Below, piece by piece: positions 25,572-34,026 of a DNA stretch of 64,000 bases. The translations under genes and the position numbers were made by a program. Below the pieces are notes generated by a model. It was not told where the DNA came from and searched no databases. It worked only from the letters and a program-made list of their open reading frames with translations. The stretch is from contig JADJHN010000002.1 of assembly GCA_016707485.1 (NCBI GenBank), forward strand, positions 558,001-622,000, given 5' to 3'. This stretch comes from Lysobacterales bacterium. Its GTDB lineage: Bacteria > Pseudomonadota > Gammaproteobacteria > Xanthomonadales > Rhodanobacteraceae. Within the stretch, counting starts at the first letter, position 1. Each line of letters opens with the position of its first letter.

Positions 25572-26306
25572 TCAGGGCCGCTGCAAGCGCTGGATGGCGC
25601 CATCGGCGATCGGCAGGGCGGTGACCTTGGCGCGCTCGGCCGACACCTGTGCATGCCAGTTCAGCCAATCCAGCAAGGCGGTCCAGTCGGCGCGGTGCCC
25701 ACGGATGGCCTTGCTGTCGCCATCGAAGATGCTCTGGCCGCGCTCGGCCAGGCCGACATAGACCTGCGAATCGCGGACACGGATCATCGCCGCCGAGGTG
25801 ATGCGCGCGAGCGTCGCATCGAGTTGCCGTGCCGATAGCGTGCGCTCGCGTACACGGTTGGCGATCATGGCCAGGCGCATGCGTCCCGAGCGCACCTCGT
25901 CGCGCTTGCGCACCATGTCGATGAAGCCCAGTGTCGCCCGCAGATCAATGGCCGAGGGCACCACCGGCACGATCAGCGCATCGGCATGGCGGGCGAACTG
26001 ATCGAATTCGTGGCCACGCAATCCGGCCGGCGTATCGATCAACAGGATGTCGGTAGTGGGCGGAATGCGCAGCATCCAGCCCGGCGTCATTCCACGCGCC
26101 GGATCGCTGCCGGCCACCGCATGGACGATGGGCAGGTGTGCGGGTCGCTGCTGGCACCAGGCCAGCGACGATCCCTGCGGATCGCAATCGAACAAGGTGA
26201 CCCGCTTGCCGGCATTGGCAAAGGCGGCGGCGAGGTTCGTCGTCAGCGTGGTCTTGCCACAGCCGCCCTTGCTGTTGGCAATCAGGATTCGAAACATCGC
26301 ATTCAT
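25572..26306 (-). CDS. Orphan ParA-like ATPase
   Basis: P-loop ATPase of the MinD/ParA superfamily, 244 residues. The deviant Walker A is SKGGCGKTTLTTN (both lysines present), with DCDPQGSSLAWCQQR and Walker B-like ILLIDTPAGLRGHEFD. Neighbours are lpdA and a peptidase; there is no parB, parS-like repeat or chemotaxis gene beside it. It might position a cellular cargo rather than a chromosome. Two starts are possible (26306 or 26297, both ATG, no strong Shine-Dalgarno); the first is reported. Confidence 0.85.
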   Translation of the reverse strand: MNAMFRILIANSKGGCGKTTLTTNLAAAFANAGKRVTLFDCDPQGSSLAWCQQRPAHLPIVHAVAGSDPARGMTPGWMLRIPPTTDILLIDTPAGLRGHEFDQFARHADALIVPVVPSAIDLRATLGFIDMVRKRDEVRSGRMRLAMIANRVRERTLSARQLDATLARITSAAMIRVRDSQVYVGLAERGQSIFDGDSKAIRGHRADWTALLDWLNWHAQVSAERAKVTALPIADGAIQRLQRP

Positions 26307-26630
26307 GCCGTTCCGGCCCGCCGTGCAGCCCCTTGGGTTGCCACCATACGCCACTCCAAGCCGCCAACGGAACACGCCACCGTTTGCAGTTCAACGATCT
26401 CCGCCTCGCGCCATCACGAGCCATTGCCGGGAACGCCGACGTCCCCGTCGGCAGTGTCGGCGTGCTGCGTGCCGGCACATGCGCCACGCCGGGCACCCTG
26501 GATGGGCGACGGCGACCCACCGCAGGCTTCCCGGAGTCACTCATTCCGGAGATCAGCGCCATGACCATTCGGCCACGCCCGGGTGCTGCCGCGCAGGCAC
26601 AATGCGCACTGGCCCTGGGAGGATCTGTCG
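26307..26630. other. Divergent gap between parA-like gene and Tricorn-like gene
   Basis: No credible gene in these 324 bp. It contains a 7-bp perfect hairpin GCCGACG-TCCC-CGTCGGC at 26435-26452, without a U-tract, and must hold the promoters of the two divergent genes, which I could not place. Confidence 0.4.
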
Positions 26631-29600
26631 ATGAAAGCCGGTCTGGTTGCGCTGCTCTTGCTGCTTTGTCCGTACGCGGTCCATGCCGAATCGATCTACG
26701 CGCGCAGCCCTGCGCTGCACGGCGACAACCTCGTCTTCACCGCCGAGGGTGATTTGTGGCGCGTGGCCCTGGCCGGCGGCACCGCGCAACGCCTGACCAG
26801 CCATGCCGGCGAAGAGATCGAGGCATCGATTTCCGCGGATGGCCGGCAGGTCGCCTTTGTCGCGGGCTACGATGCCAGTCCCGAGGTCTATGTCATGCCG
26901 CTTGCCGGCGGCTCGCCGAAGCGCCTGAGTTTCGACGGCGCCAGCGTGCATGTGCTGGGTTGGACGCCGGACAACGAGGTGCTCTATTCAAGTTCGGCGG
27001 TTACCGGGCCGGGCAGCAGCGTGGTCTTGCGCGCGGTCAATCCGAATACGTCGAGCACGCGCACCTTGCCGTTTGCCGATGCCAACCAGGCCAGTTTCGA
27101 CGCCACGGGCGGATCGATCTTTTTCACCCGCTTCGGCCTGCATATCACGGGCGACCACGCGCGTGGCTACAGGGGTGGCGCGATGGCGCAAATCTGGCGT
27201 GCGCCGCTGGATGGTGGCAGTGAAGCACTCCGGCTGGCGCCCGAGCTGAATGCCTCGCTGCGCCGCCCGATGTGGTGGCAGGGTCGCCTCTATCACCTCA
27301 GCGACGAGAGCGGCAGCGACAATCTCTGGAGCATGGCCGCCGACGGCAGTGATCGCCGCGCGCTGACCACGTTCAGCGAATTCGAGGTGCGCGATCCGCA
27401 ATTGCAGAATGGTCATATTGTCTATCAGTACGGCGCGGACATCCGCGACATCGACCTGGCCTCGGGCACGGATCGGGTCGTGCCGATCAACCTGGTCAGC
27501 GATTTCGAACAGCGCCGCATGCGCTGGCTGGAGAAACCGCTCGACTATCTCGATGATGTCGCGCTGTCGGCCGATGGTTCACGCGTCGTCCTGGTCGCCC
27601 GCGGTGCGGCGACTTTGGCGGCGACCGATGCACGTCGCCGGATCGACCTTGCCGTGCCCAAGGATGCACGCATCCGCTCGGCCGTGCCGGGCAGCGACGG
27701 CAAATGGATTTATGCCATCAGCGATATTGGCGGACGCGAGGAAATCTGGCGTTTTCCGGCCGATGGCTCCGGCCCGGGCGAAGCGCTCACCCAGGATTCG
27801 AACGTGCGCCGCTGGCATCTCTATCTGTCGCCGGATGGCAAGTCGCTGGCCTTCGATGACAAGCGCGCACGCTTGTCCATCCTTGATCTCGCCACGCGCA
27901 AGCTGCGTATCGTCGACGAATCCGGATTCGGCGGCGACGACGTCTACGCCTCGGTGAACTGGTCGCCCGACAGCCAGTACCTGGCCGTGGCGCGCGCAGA
28001 CAGTCGCGAGGGTCGCAGCCAGATCGTCCTGATCGCCCGTGATGGCGCGCAGAAGGCGGTGCTGAGCAGTGATCGTTACGAGAGCGCCTCGGCGGCATTC
28101 TCGCGCGACGGCAAGTGGTTGTATTTCCTCTCCAACCGCGAGTTCGTCGCCACGCCGAAAGCACCCTGGGGCGACCGCAACATGGGCCCGAACTTTGACC
28201 GGCGCACGAAGATCTATGCGCTGGCATTGCAGGCCGGCAATCGTTTTCCCTTCCAGCCCAATGATGAACTGCACAAGGATGACCAAGGCGCAGACAAGAA
28301 CAAGGACGAAGGCAAGAAGGACGACAAGAAGGAAGCGAAGAAGCCGAACCTGCCGGCAATCGCCTGGAATGGCCTGGCCGAGCGCCTGTTTGAAGTGCCG
28401 CTGGAGTCCGGCAATTTCCGCTCGCTCGGTGTTGACGACAAGCGCCTGTATTTCATCGACGAAGGCAGCGGCGCCGAAGCGCGCCCGCAACTGAAAACGC
28501 TGAGCATCGGCAATGACGGTGACGAAGCGAAGACGTTCGCCGAGGAAGTCGAAAGCTACCAGCTCTCGGCCGATGCCAGGAAGCTGTTGCTGGTGAAGTG
28601 GAGCGAACATGGCGCCGGCGCAATGTACGTGGTCGATGCCGGCGACAAGGCGCCGGACAAGATGGACAAGAGCAAATTGCGCGTTGCCGATTGGCGCCTG
28701 GCCGTCGATCCACGCGCGGAGTGGCGGCAGATGTTCAACGATGCCTGGCGCATGCATCGCGAGTTCTCCTTCGATCCAGGCATGCGTGGGGTTGACTGGG
28801 ATGCCGTGCATGCGCGCTACCTGCCCCTGCTGGCACGGGTGACCGATCGCAACGAACTGGAGGACCTGACCGGGCAGATGACAGCCGAGCTTGGCATCCT
28901 GCATTCGCAGGTGCGTGGTGGCGACAAGCGCCGCGATGACGAGGTAGCCAAACCAGCCGCGCTCGGTGCCGAACTGCTCCCTGTCGAAAATGGCCTGAAG
29001 CTTGCCCGCATCTATCGCAGCGATCCCGAATTGCCGAACGAGCGCGCGCCGCTGGCCCGGCCCGGTGTCGATGCCCGGGAAGGCGATGTGCTGACGGCAA
29101 TCAATGGCCAACCGGTGCGCACCCTCGCCGATGTCGCCACTGCCCTGGCCAACCAGGCCGGCAAGCAGGTGTTGCTGGCGTTCAACCGCGATGGCAAGGC
29201 GCTGCAGACCGTGGCCACGCCGGTCGACAGTCGCAGCGAATCGGGCCTGCGCTATGGCGACTGGGAAGCGGATCGTCGCCAGCGTGTGCTTGACAGCGGC
29301 AAGGGTCGCATCGGTTACCTGCACTTGCGCGCGATGGGACCTGACGACATTGCCGCATTCGCCCGCGAGTTCTATACCAACATCCACCGCGAAGGCCTGA
29401 TCATCGACGTGCGCCGCAACAACGGCGGCAACATCGACAGCTGGATCATCGAGAAACTGCTGCGCCGTGCCTGGGCCTTCTGGACTTATCCGCAATCGCC
29501 GCCGGAGACCAACATGCAGCAGACGTTCCGCGGCCAACTCGTCGTATTGATCGACGAACGCACCTATTCGGATGGCGAAACCTTCGCCGCCGGCATCAAG

Positions 29601-29930
29601 GCCTTGAACCTGGCGCCCCTGATCGGCCAACGCACGGCCGGTGCCGGCATCTGGCTGTCCGGCCGCAATCCACTGGTGGATGGCGGCATGGCGCGCATTG
29701 CCGAGTTTCCGCAGTTCAGCGCCGAGAACGGGCGCTGGCTGATCGAAGGCCGGGGCGTGTCGCCGGATATCGCCGTGATCAATCCACCCATGGCCACCTT
29801 CAACGGTGCCGATGCACAACTCGACGCGGCACTTGCCTACCTGGAGAACAAGATCGCCACCGCACCGTTGCCGCCGATCACGCCACAAGCGCTGCCGCCG
29901 CGTGGTGAACCGGGCTGGGACATGCAGTAA
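26631..29930 (+). CDS. Tricorn-like S41 peptidase (first copy)
   Basis: Exported serine peptidase of 1,099 residues. A signal peptide (about 1-19) precedes WD40/PD40-type propellers (about 25-640, repeats such as SADGRQVAFVAGYDASPEVYVMPLAGG), a helical cap, a PDZ-like domain (about 790-880) and the S41 core. The nucleophilic serine lies in LIDERTYSDGETFAAG and the conserved histidine in GILHSQVRGGD. A lysine-aspartate-rich insert lies near residues 545-575. GGAGG precedes ATG 26631. It likely degrades oligopeptides in the periplasm. A second copy lies at 37864-41109. Confidence 0.92.
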   Translation: MKAGLVALLLLLCPYAVHAESIYARSPALHGDNLVFTAEGDLWRVALAGGTAQRLTSHAGEEIEASISADGRQVAFVAGYDASPEVYVMPLAGGSPKRLSFDGASVHVLGWTPDNEVLYSSSAVTGPGSSVVLRAVNPNTSSTRTLPFADANQASFDATGGSIFFTRFGLHITGDHARGYRGGAMAQIWRAPLDGGSEALRLAPELNASLRRPMWWQGRLYHLSDESGSDNLWSMAADGSDRRALTTFSEFEVRDPQLQNGHIVYQYGADIRDIDLASGTDRVVPINLVSDFEQRRMRWLEKPLDYLDDVALSADGSRVVLVARGAATLAATDARRRIDLAVPKDARIRSAVPGSDGKWIYAISDIGGREEIWRFPADGSGPGEALTQDSNVRRWHLYLSPDGKSLAFDDKRARLSILDLATRKLRIVDESGFGGDDVYASVNWSPDSQYLAVARADSREGRSQIVLIARDGAQKAVLSSDRYESASAAFSRDGKWLYFLSNREFVATPKAPWGDRNMGPNFDRRTKIYALALQAGNRFPFQPNDELHKDDQGADKNKDEGKKDDKKEAKKPNLPAIAWNGLAERLFEVPLESGNFRSLGVDDKRLYFIDEGSGAEARPQLKTLSIGNDGDEAKTFAEEVESYQLSADARKLLLVKWSEHGAGAMYVVDAGDKAPDKMDKSKLRVADWRLAVDPRAEWRQMFNDAWRMHREFSFDPGMRGVDWDAVHARYLPLLARVTDRNELEDLTGQMTAELGILHSQVRGGDKRRDDEVAKPAALGAELLPVENGLKLARIYRSDPELPNERAPLARPGVDAREGDVLTAINGQPVRTLADVATALANQAGKQVLLAFNRDGKALQTVATPVDSRSESGLRYGDWEADRRQRVLDSGKGRIGYLHLRAMGPDDIAAFAREFYTNIHREGLIIDVRRNNGGNIDSWIIEKLLRRAWAFWTYPQSPPETNMQQTFRGQLVVLIDERTYSDGETFAAGIKALNLAPLIGQRTAGAGIWLSGRNPLVDGGMARIAEFPQFSAENGRWLIEGRGVSPDIAVINPPMATFNGADAQLDAALAYLENKIATAPLPPITPQALPPRGEPGWDMQ

Positions 29931-30018
29931 GCATGAAATGCGCGTCGACGGCAGTGGTCGGCGCGCGGCAACGCCTCAGTTCCCCGGCGTGCGGCGCAGC
30001 CTGCAAGCAACGCGCCGT

Positions 30019-30053
30019 GCGTGATGGTCGCGCGTGGAGCGCGACCATCACGC
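30019..30053. repeat. 15-bp perfect hairpin between convergent genes
   Basis: GCGTGATGGTCGCGC and its complement around a 5-nt GTGGA loop, centred between the convergent stops at 29930 and 30069. It has no U-tract on either strand, so if it ends transcription it does so without the classical signal. Confidence 0.6.
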
Positions 30054-30068
30054 GGCCGAACACGCTTG

Positions 30069-31916
30069 CTACAGGCCCAGTGCTTTTTCCACCGACGCCT
30101 GGGTCATCGGGTGATAACCTGGTTTTGCCTTCTTGTAGACGGCGATGGCGAACGCCTTGCCGTCTTCGGACTTGGCCAGTTCGCTGTAGATCGGCACGAC
30201 CAGCTTGCGCCGGCCAATGCGCTCGATGAAGGCGGCAATTTCCGGGCGTGCCTGGGTGTAGCCGGCGCGCACCGTGGCCACGTACCAGCGGAAGGCGATC
30301 TCGCCATTGCCGGTGCCGGTCAGCTTCCAGGCCTTGTCGAGTGCCTGCATCTGCGCGATCGAGGGCTTTTCCGGCAGCGCATTGAGGAAGCGCAGCCACT
30401 CGTAGGTCACCCAGTGCCTGGCCGGAAGCTTGCGCGCGGCGAGCTTGCCGGCCAGGAAATCGGCGGCCGCCTTGTCGACCGCATCGAAGCGCGCCGAATG
30501 CGGAATCGGCGCGAACGACGGGATGCCGGGCTGATGCAGCCAGGCGTCGATATCCGCCGAGCTGACCTTGCCCGGGAATTTGCCTTCGAGGTTTTCGCTG
30601 TAGTAACGGAGGAAATCCGGCGTGGTGATGCTGTGGAAGGCAAAATGATCAAAATAGGCACGCAGGAACGGATCGAAGGCATCGCGGCCATAACGCGATT
30701 CAAGGAAGCGCAGGAACCAGCTGCCCTTGTCGTAGGGCACGCCGGAGAGTCCCTCATCCGGATCGATGCCTTCGAGGTTGGTGACCAGCAATTGCTCGCG
30801 CGCCTTCATGCCCTGCATTTCGGTATGCAGTTCCTGGGCGCTGACCACCAATTGCATGTCTGCTTCTTGCTTGCCGTAAACCGCCTCGACAATGCGGTTC
30901 TCGACGTAGCTGGTGAAGCCTTCGTTGAGCCACATGTGCTGGGCGTTGGCGTTGGTGACCAGATTGCCCGACCAGGAATGAGCAAGCTCGTGGGCGATCA
31001 GGCCGACCAGGCTCTTGTCGCCGGCAATCACGGTTGGCGTGGCGAAAGTCACCCGCGGATTTTCCATGCCGCCAAACGGAAAGCTCGCCGGCAGGACGAG
31101 GATGTCGTATCGCTCCCAGCGATACGCACCGTAGAGCTTCTCGGCGGCGGCGATCATCGCCTCGGTATCCTCGAACTCCTTTGCCGCCTTGGCGACGACG
31201 CTCGGCTCGGCAAACACCGCCGTGCGCGGTCCGGTCGAGCGCACGTCCAGTTCGCCGACGCTGATGGCCAGCAGGTAGGAGGGAATCGGCTGCTGCATGC
31301 GGAAGCGGTAGTCGCCATCCAGCGCATGCGCAATGTCATTGTCGGCGCTCATCACCACGCGCAATGCCTTTGGCGCGGTGACGTGCGCGGTGTAGGTGAA
31401 ACGGACCGAGGGTGTGTCCTGCAGCGGCACCCAGCTGCGTGCGTGGATGGCCTGTGATTGCGAGAACATGAAAGGCTGCTTGCCGCTGGCGGTCTGCGCC
31501 GGCGTCATCCATTGCAGGCCCGAAGCCTGTGGCGAGGTGTGATAGCGGATGCGCACGTTCGGCACCGCGGTTTTCGTGTCGATGCGCAAGGCCGAGCCGA
31601 AAATCGGATCTCGCGGATCCTGCGTGTAGGCAAGGTCCACGGTCGTGCCATCGGCTGCGACGCCCTGGATTGATTCAATGGCCAGATCACGCGTGTCGAG
31701 GACAAGGCTGTGGGCGAGCGGATCGCGCCAGTCCAGCGTCAGCTCGGCGGTGCCGGAGAGTTGCTGGCGGGCAAAATCGACATCGAGTTCGAGATCGAGT
31801 GCGCGAACCGCCACGATGTCCGGCTCTGCATAGCTGTGAGGATCGGGTTCCGCCCTGACATCGACCGCGGCGAGGCCGAATACGAATGCAACGAGCAGCA
31901 GGCAAGCCTCTTTCAT
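30069..31916 (-). CDS. M1-family aminopeptidase, LTA4H-like
   Basis: Zinc aminopeptidase of 615 residues with a signal peptide (about 1-22), so periplasmic. The substrate-binding motif GGMEN is at 282-286, the zinc site HELAH at 309-313 and the third ligand glutamate at 332 (NEGF). The C-terminal helical domain matches the leukotriene A4 hydrolase branch of family M1. It should release N-terminal residues from short peptides and could work with the neighbouring Tricorn-like enzyme; known Tricorn partner peptidases make this attractive but it is inference. GGAGG lies four bases before the ATG. Confidence 0.93.
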   Translation of the reverse strand: MKEACLLLVAFVFGLAAVDVRAEPDPHSYAEPDIVAVRALDLELDVDFARQQLSGTAELTLDWRDPLAHSLVLDTRDLAIESIQGVAADGTTVDLAYTQDPRDPIFGSALRIDTKTAVPNVRIRYHTSPQASGLQWMTPAQTASGKQPFMFSQSQAIHARSWVPLQDTPSVRFTYTAHVTAPKALRVVMSADNDIAHALDGDYRFRMQQPIPSYLLAISVGELDVRSTGPRTAVFAEPSVVAKAAKEFEDTEAMIAAAEKLYGAYRWERYDILVLPASFPFGGMENPRVTFATPTVIAGDKSLVGLIAHELAHSWSGNLVTNANAQHMWLNEGFTSYVENRIVEAVYGKQEADMQLVVSAQELHTEMQGMKAREQLLVTNLEGIDPDEGLSGVPYDKGSWFLRFLESRYGRDAFDPFLRAYFDHFAFHSITTPDFLRYYSENLEGKFPGKVSSADIDAWLHQPGIPSFAPIPHSARFDAVDKAAADFLAGKLAARKLPARHWVTYEWLRFLNALPEKPSIAQMQALDKAWKLTGTGNGEIAFRWYVATVRAGYTQARPEIAAFIERIGRRKLVVPIYSELAKSEDGKAFAIAVYKKAKPGYHPMTQASVEKALGL

Positions 31917-32092
31917 GAATCCTCCAGGTTTCTCGAATCAACGTGCAGGCGGCTGCGCGACCGATTGCCGCATCGACGTCCATGCGGATCGCCATCACAT
32001 CCGGATGGGCGCAGGCTGCGCATCATGGTCGCTCGCCACAACCGGCGAGTATGCCATTCCAGACGCCGGTCCGCCGCCTCCGGCGCGCCCGG

Positions 32093-32121
32093 CTGACAGG
32101 CGGGACTGGCCTGCGTATATT
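32093..32121 (+). promoter_or_regulatory. Sigma-70 promoter of the luxR-type gene
   Basis: A -35 box CTGACA (32093-32098) and a -10 box TATATT (32116-32121) are separated by 17 bp, each one mismatch from consensus. The predicted start near 32128 gives a very short leader with AGGGG before ATG 32142. Confidence 0.65.
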
Positions 32122-32141
32122 GGCGTGGATAGGGGATGCAC

Positions 32142-32849
32142 ATGCTCGAACGCTGGGACAACCTGCAGCAGCTGCTCGATTGCACGTCGGCCGTGCACCT
32201 GCGCACGCTGGCGAGCGGTTGCGTGCAGCGACTCGGCTTCGACAAATGGATCTACAGCCTCGACCCGGACCCGTGCGGCGCCGCTGAAAGCCTGCGCACG
32301 TTCCCATCGGAATGGATGAGTCTCTATCAACGTCGCGGCTATTTCGCCGTCGATCCGGTGGTCGATCATTGCCGGCACCACCTCACGCCGTGCCTGTGGG
32401 CTGCTGATCCGGCGGCGCGGGGTGCCGGTTACCAGACCCGTTATTTCCGGGAGGCACTGGAGTTTGGCCTGTTCGCTGGCATCGCCCTGCCACTGCACGG
32501 ACCGCTCGGTCAATCCGGCATGCTCTCCGTGGCCATGGCTGATCCGGCCCAGGCCGGTGCACAACTGCGCCAGCTGGGCGAGGTGCAGCTGCTCGCCTCC
32601 TTCCTGCACGAGGCGCAACTGCGCCTGGACAGCCGCAGCAAGCCGGCGTCGGTACATCTGACCGCGCGCGAAATCGATTGCCTGTGCTGGGCCGCCGATG
32701 GCAAGACCAGCTGGGAGATTGGCCGGCAGCTTGGCATCTCCGAGCGCACGGTGATCTTTCACTTGAGCAACAGCGCACGCAAGCTCGGCGTCATCGGTCG
32801 TCGCCAGGCCATCGCCAGGGCGATGAGCCTGCAACTGATCGCCATCTAG
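32142..32849 (+). CDS. LuxR-type quorum-sensing regulator (LuxR solo)
   Basis: Transcription factor of 235 residues with an N-terminal autoinducer-binding domain and a C-terminal LuxR HTH (LTAREIDCLCWAADGKTSWEIGRQLGISERTVIFHLSNSARKLGV). Residues lining the acyl-homoserine-lactone pocket are largely kept: W and Y in EWMSLY, DP in AVDPVV, W in PCLWAAD and G in FAGIALP. No luxI-type synthase is in the window, so it is a solo that may sense its own or foreign signal. ATG 32142 is preferred over 32136 because AGGGG then has proper spacing. Confidence 0.9.
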   Translation: MLERWDNLQQLLDCTSAVHLRTLASGCVQRLGFDKWIYSLDPDPCGAAESLRTFPSEWMSLYQRRGYFAVDPVVDHCRHHLTPCLWAADPAARGAGYQTRYFREALEFGLFAGIALPLHGPLGQSGMLSVAMADPAQAGAQLRQLGEVQLLASFLHEAQLRLDSRSKPASVHLTAREIDCLCWAADGKTSWEIGRQLGISERTVIFHLSNSARKLGVIGRRQAIARAMSLQLIAI

Positions 32850-32883
32850 TTCTTGCGCTTAGCACATTCGTTGTTGGAAAACA

Positions 32884-32903
32884 AGCTGTAAGAACTGACA
32901 GCT
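32884..32903. promoter_or_regulatory. Lux-box-like 20-bp palindrome
   Basis: AGCTGTAAGAACTGACAGCT: perfect 6-bp arms around 8 bp, giving CTGT-N8-ACAG exactly as in the classical lux box. It lies 35 bp after the LuxR stop codon and upstream of a terminator-ended structured stretch. Confidence 0.6.
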
Positions 32904-32935
32904 ATTGCAATGCCGATCCAACAGGCATGCTGGGG

Positions 32936-33028
32936 GGAAGGTCGGCCAGCCGATCCAATCCTCCCCCTGGTCGGACGAGGGGAATAACGGTTCGCGGGAT
33001 TGCGTTCCGCTACTCGTCCGACCTTTTT
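32936..33028 (+). ncRNA. Candidate LuxR-controlled small RNA
   Basis: About 90 nt between the lux-box-like site and a strong terminator. The first part can fold as a G-rich/C-rich stem (GGGGGGAAGG... with ...TCCTCCCCC) enclosing GGTCGG/CCGATCC; the second is the terminator hairpin. CCTCCCCC could pair with ribosome-binding sites. The start is only estimated from the lux-box position; no open frame is present. Alternatively it is just the 3' end of the luxR transcript. Confidence 0.35.
32969..33028 (+). terminator. Terminator downstream of the luxR-type gene
   Basis: Perfect 11-bp arms GGTCGGACGAG (32969-32979) and CTCGTCCGACC (33013-33023), with further inner pairing in the loop, followed by TTTTTA. 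It faces the convergent ubiE gene. Confidence 0.8.
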
Positions 33029-33078
33029 ATTCCAAGGTGAATGCGCCTGCCTGCGGCAATCCAGGCCCTGGCGCAGCC

Positions 33079-33828
33079 TCAGATCCGATATCCGCGATGG
33101 ATCGCGACGATGCCTGCCGAGAGGTTGCGCACGTCGACCCGGGCCAGGCCCGCTTCCTCCATCATGGCTTTCAGCGTGGCCTGGTCGGGATGCTTGCGGA
33201 TCGACTCAGCCAGATAGCGGTAGCTGGCTTCATCGCCGGCGATCAGGCGGCCGATGCGCGGCAAGATCGAAAACGAGTGGAAATCATAGAGCGGCTTCAG
33301 CAGCGGTTCGCGCACTGCCGAGAATTCCAGCACCAGGGCGCGTCCGCCAACCTTGAGCACGCGATGGATCTCGGCCAGCGCCTGCTCCTTGCGCGTGACG
33401 TTGCGCAGGCCAAAGGCCATGGTCACGCAGTCAAAGCTCTGATCGGGGAAAGGCAGCGCCTCGGCATCGACCTGCGAATAATCCAGGCCACGCAACAAGC
33501 CGCGATCGGTCAAGCGTTCGCGACCGACGCGCAACATGTCGCCATTGATATCGGCGATGACGATGCGTCCACTGGCACCGACCCGTGGCAGCAGCAGCGC
33601 GGCTATGTCACCGGTGCCGCCGGCCAGATCGAGGACATGATCGCCTTCGCGCACGCCACTGGTGGCGACGAAATGCCGTTTCCACAGGCGGTGCACGCCG
33701 AACGACATGAGGTCGTTCATGATGTCGTAGTTGCGTGCCACCGAGGTGAAGACCTCGCCGACCAGGCGCGCCTTGTCGCTCTCGGCGACATCGCGAAATC
33801 CGAAATGAGTGGTCATGGGTTCGTTCAT
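33079..33828 (-). CDS. ubiE: Ubiquinone/menaquinone C-methyltransferase UbiE
   Basis: S-adenosylmethionine-dependent methyltransferase of 249 residues acting on the benzoquinol ring in ubiquinone synthesis. Motif I is VLDLAGGTGDIA. Family signatures follow: RNYDIMNDLMSFGVHRLWKR near residue 32 and the FGLRNVTRKEQALAEIHRVLKVGG block. The length is standard. Two starts (33828 and 33816) are possible; the longer is reported. ubiB and ubiJ are not adjacent. Confidence 0.95.
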   Translation of the reverse strand: MNEPMTTHFGFRDVAESDKARLVGEVFTSVARNYDIMNDLMSFGVHRLWKRHFVATSGVREGDHVLDLAGGTGDIAALLLPRVGASGRIVIADINGDMLRVGRERLTDRGLLRGLDYSQVDAEALPFPDQSFDCVTMAFGLRNVTRKEQALAEIHRVLKVGGRALVLEFSAVREPLLKPLYDFHSFSILPRIGRLIAGDEASYRYLAESIRKHPDQATLKAMMEEAGLARVDVRNLSAGIVAIHRGYRI

Positions 33829-33845
33829 GGGCAGATGGTAGCTCT

Positions 33846-33870
33846 AACGGGAAACGGGAAACGGGAAACG
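33846..33870. repeat. Heptamer tandem repeat upstream of ubiE
   Basis: AACGGGA repeated three times plus four further bases, 18 bp upstream of the ubiE start codon. Related heptamers in the opposite sense (ATTCCCG, ATTCTCG) occur at the other end of the same gap near 33999-34012. Confidence 0.7.
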
Positions 33871-33879
33871 CAAGAAACG

Positions 33880-33938
33880 GCTTCAGCCGCCATGCTTTCT
33901 CTTCGGCCGCCATGAATACAAGGCATCGCGGCTGAAGC
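33880..33938. repeat. Inverted repeat with 11-bp perfect arms
   Basis: GCTTCAGCCGC (33880-33890) and GCGGCTGAAGC (33928-33938) enclose 37 bp containing a second CGGCCGCCATG-like segment. It resembles scattered palindromic intergenic elements of Xanthomonadales and pseudomonads. Confidence 0.6.
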
Positions 33939-34026
33939 TGCTTCCTGCAGCGAGATGACCGACTGACTGTCCCGACTCCTCATTTTAGGAAGCTCTTTCC
34001 ATTCCCGATTCTCGGCTCTTCGCCAT

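Noticed and set aside
31917..33078. A luxI-type autoinducer synthase near the LuxR gene
   Set aside because: No frame around the LuxR gene resembles an acyl-homoserine-lactone synthase; the regulator is a solo in this window.
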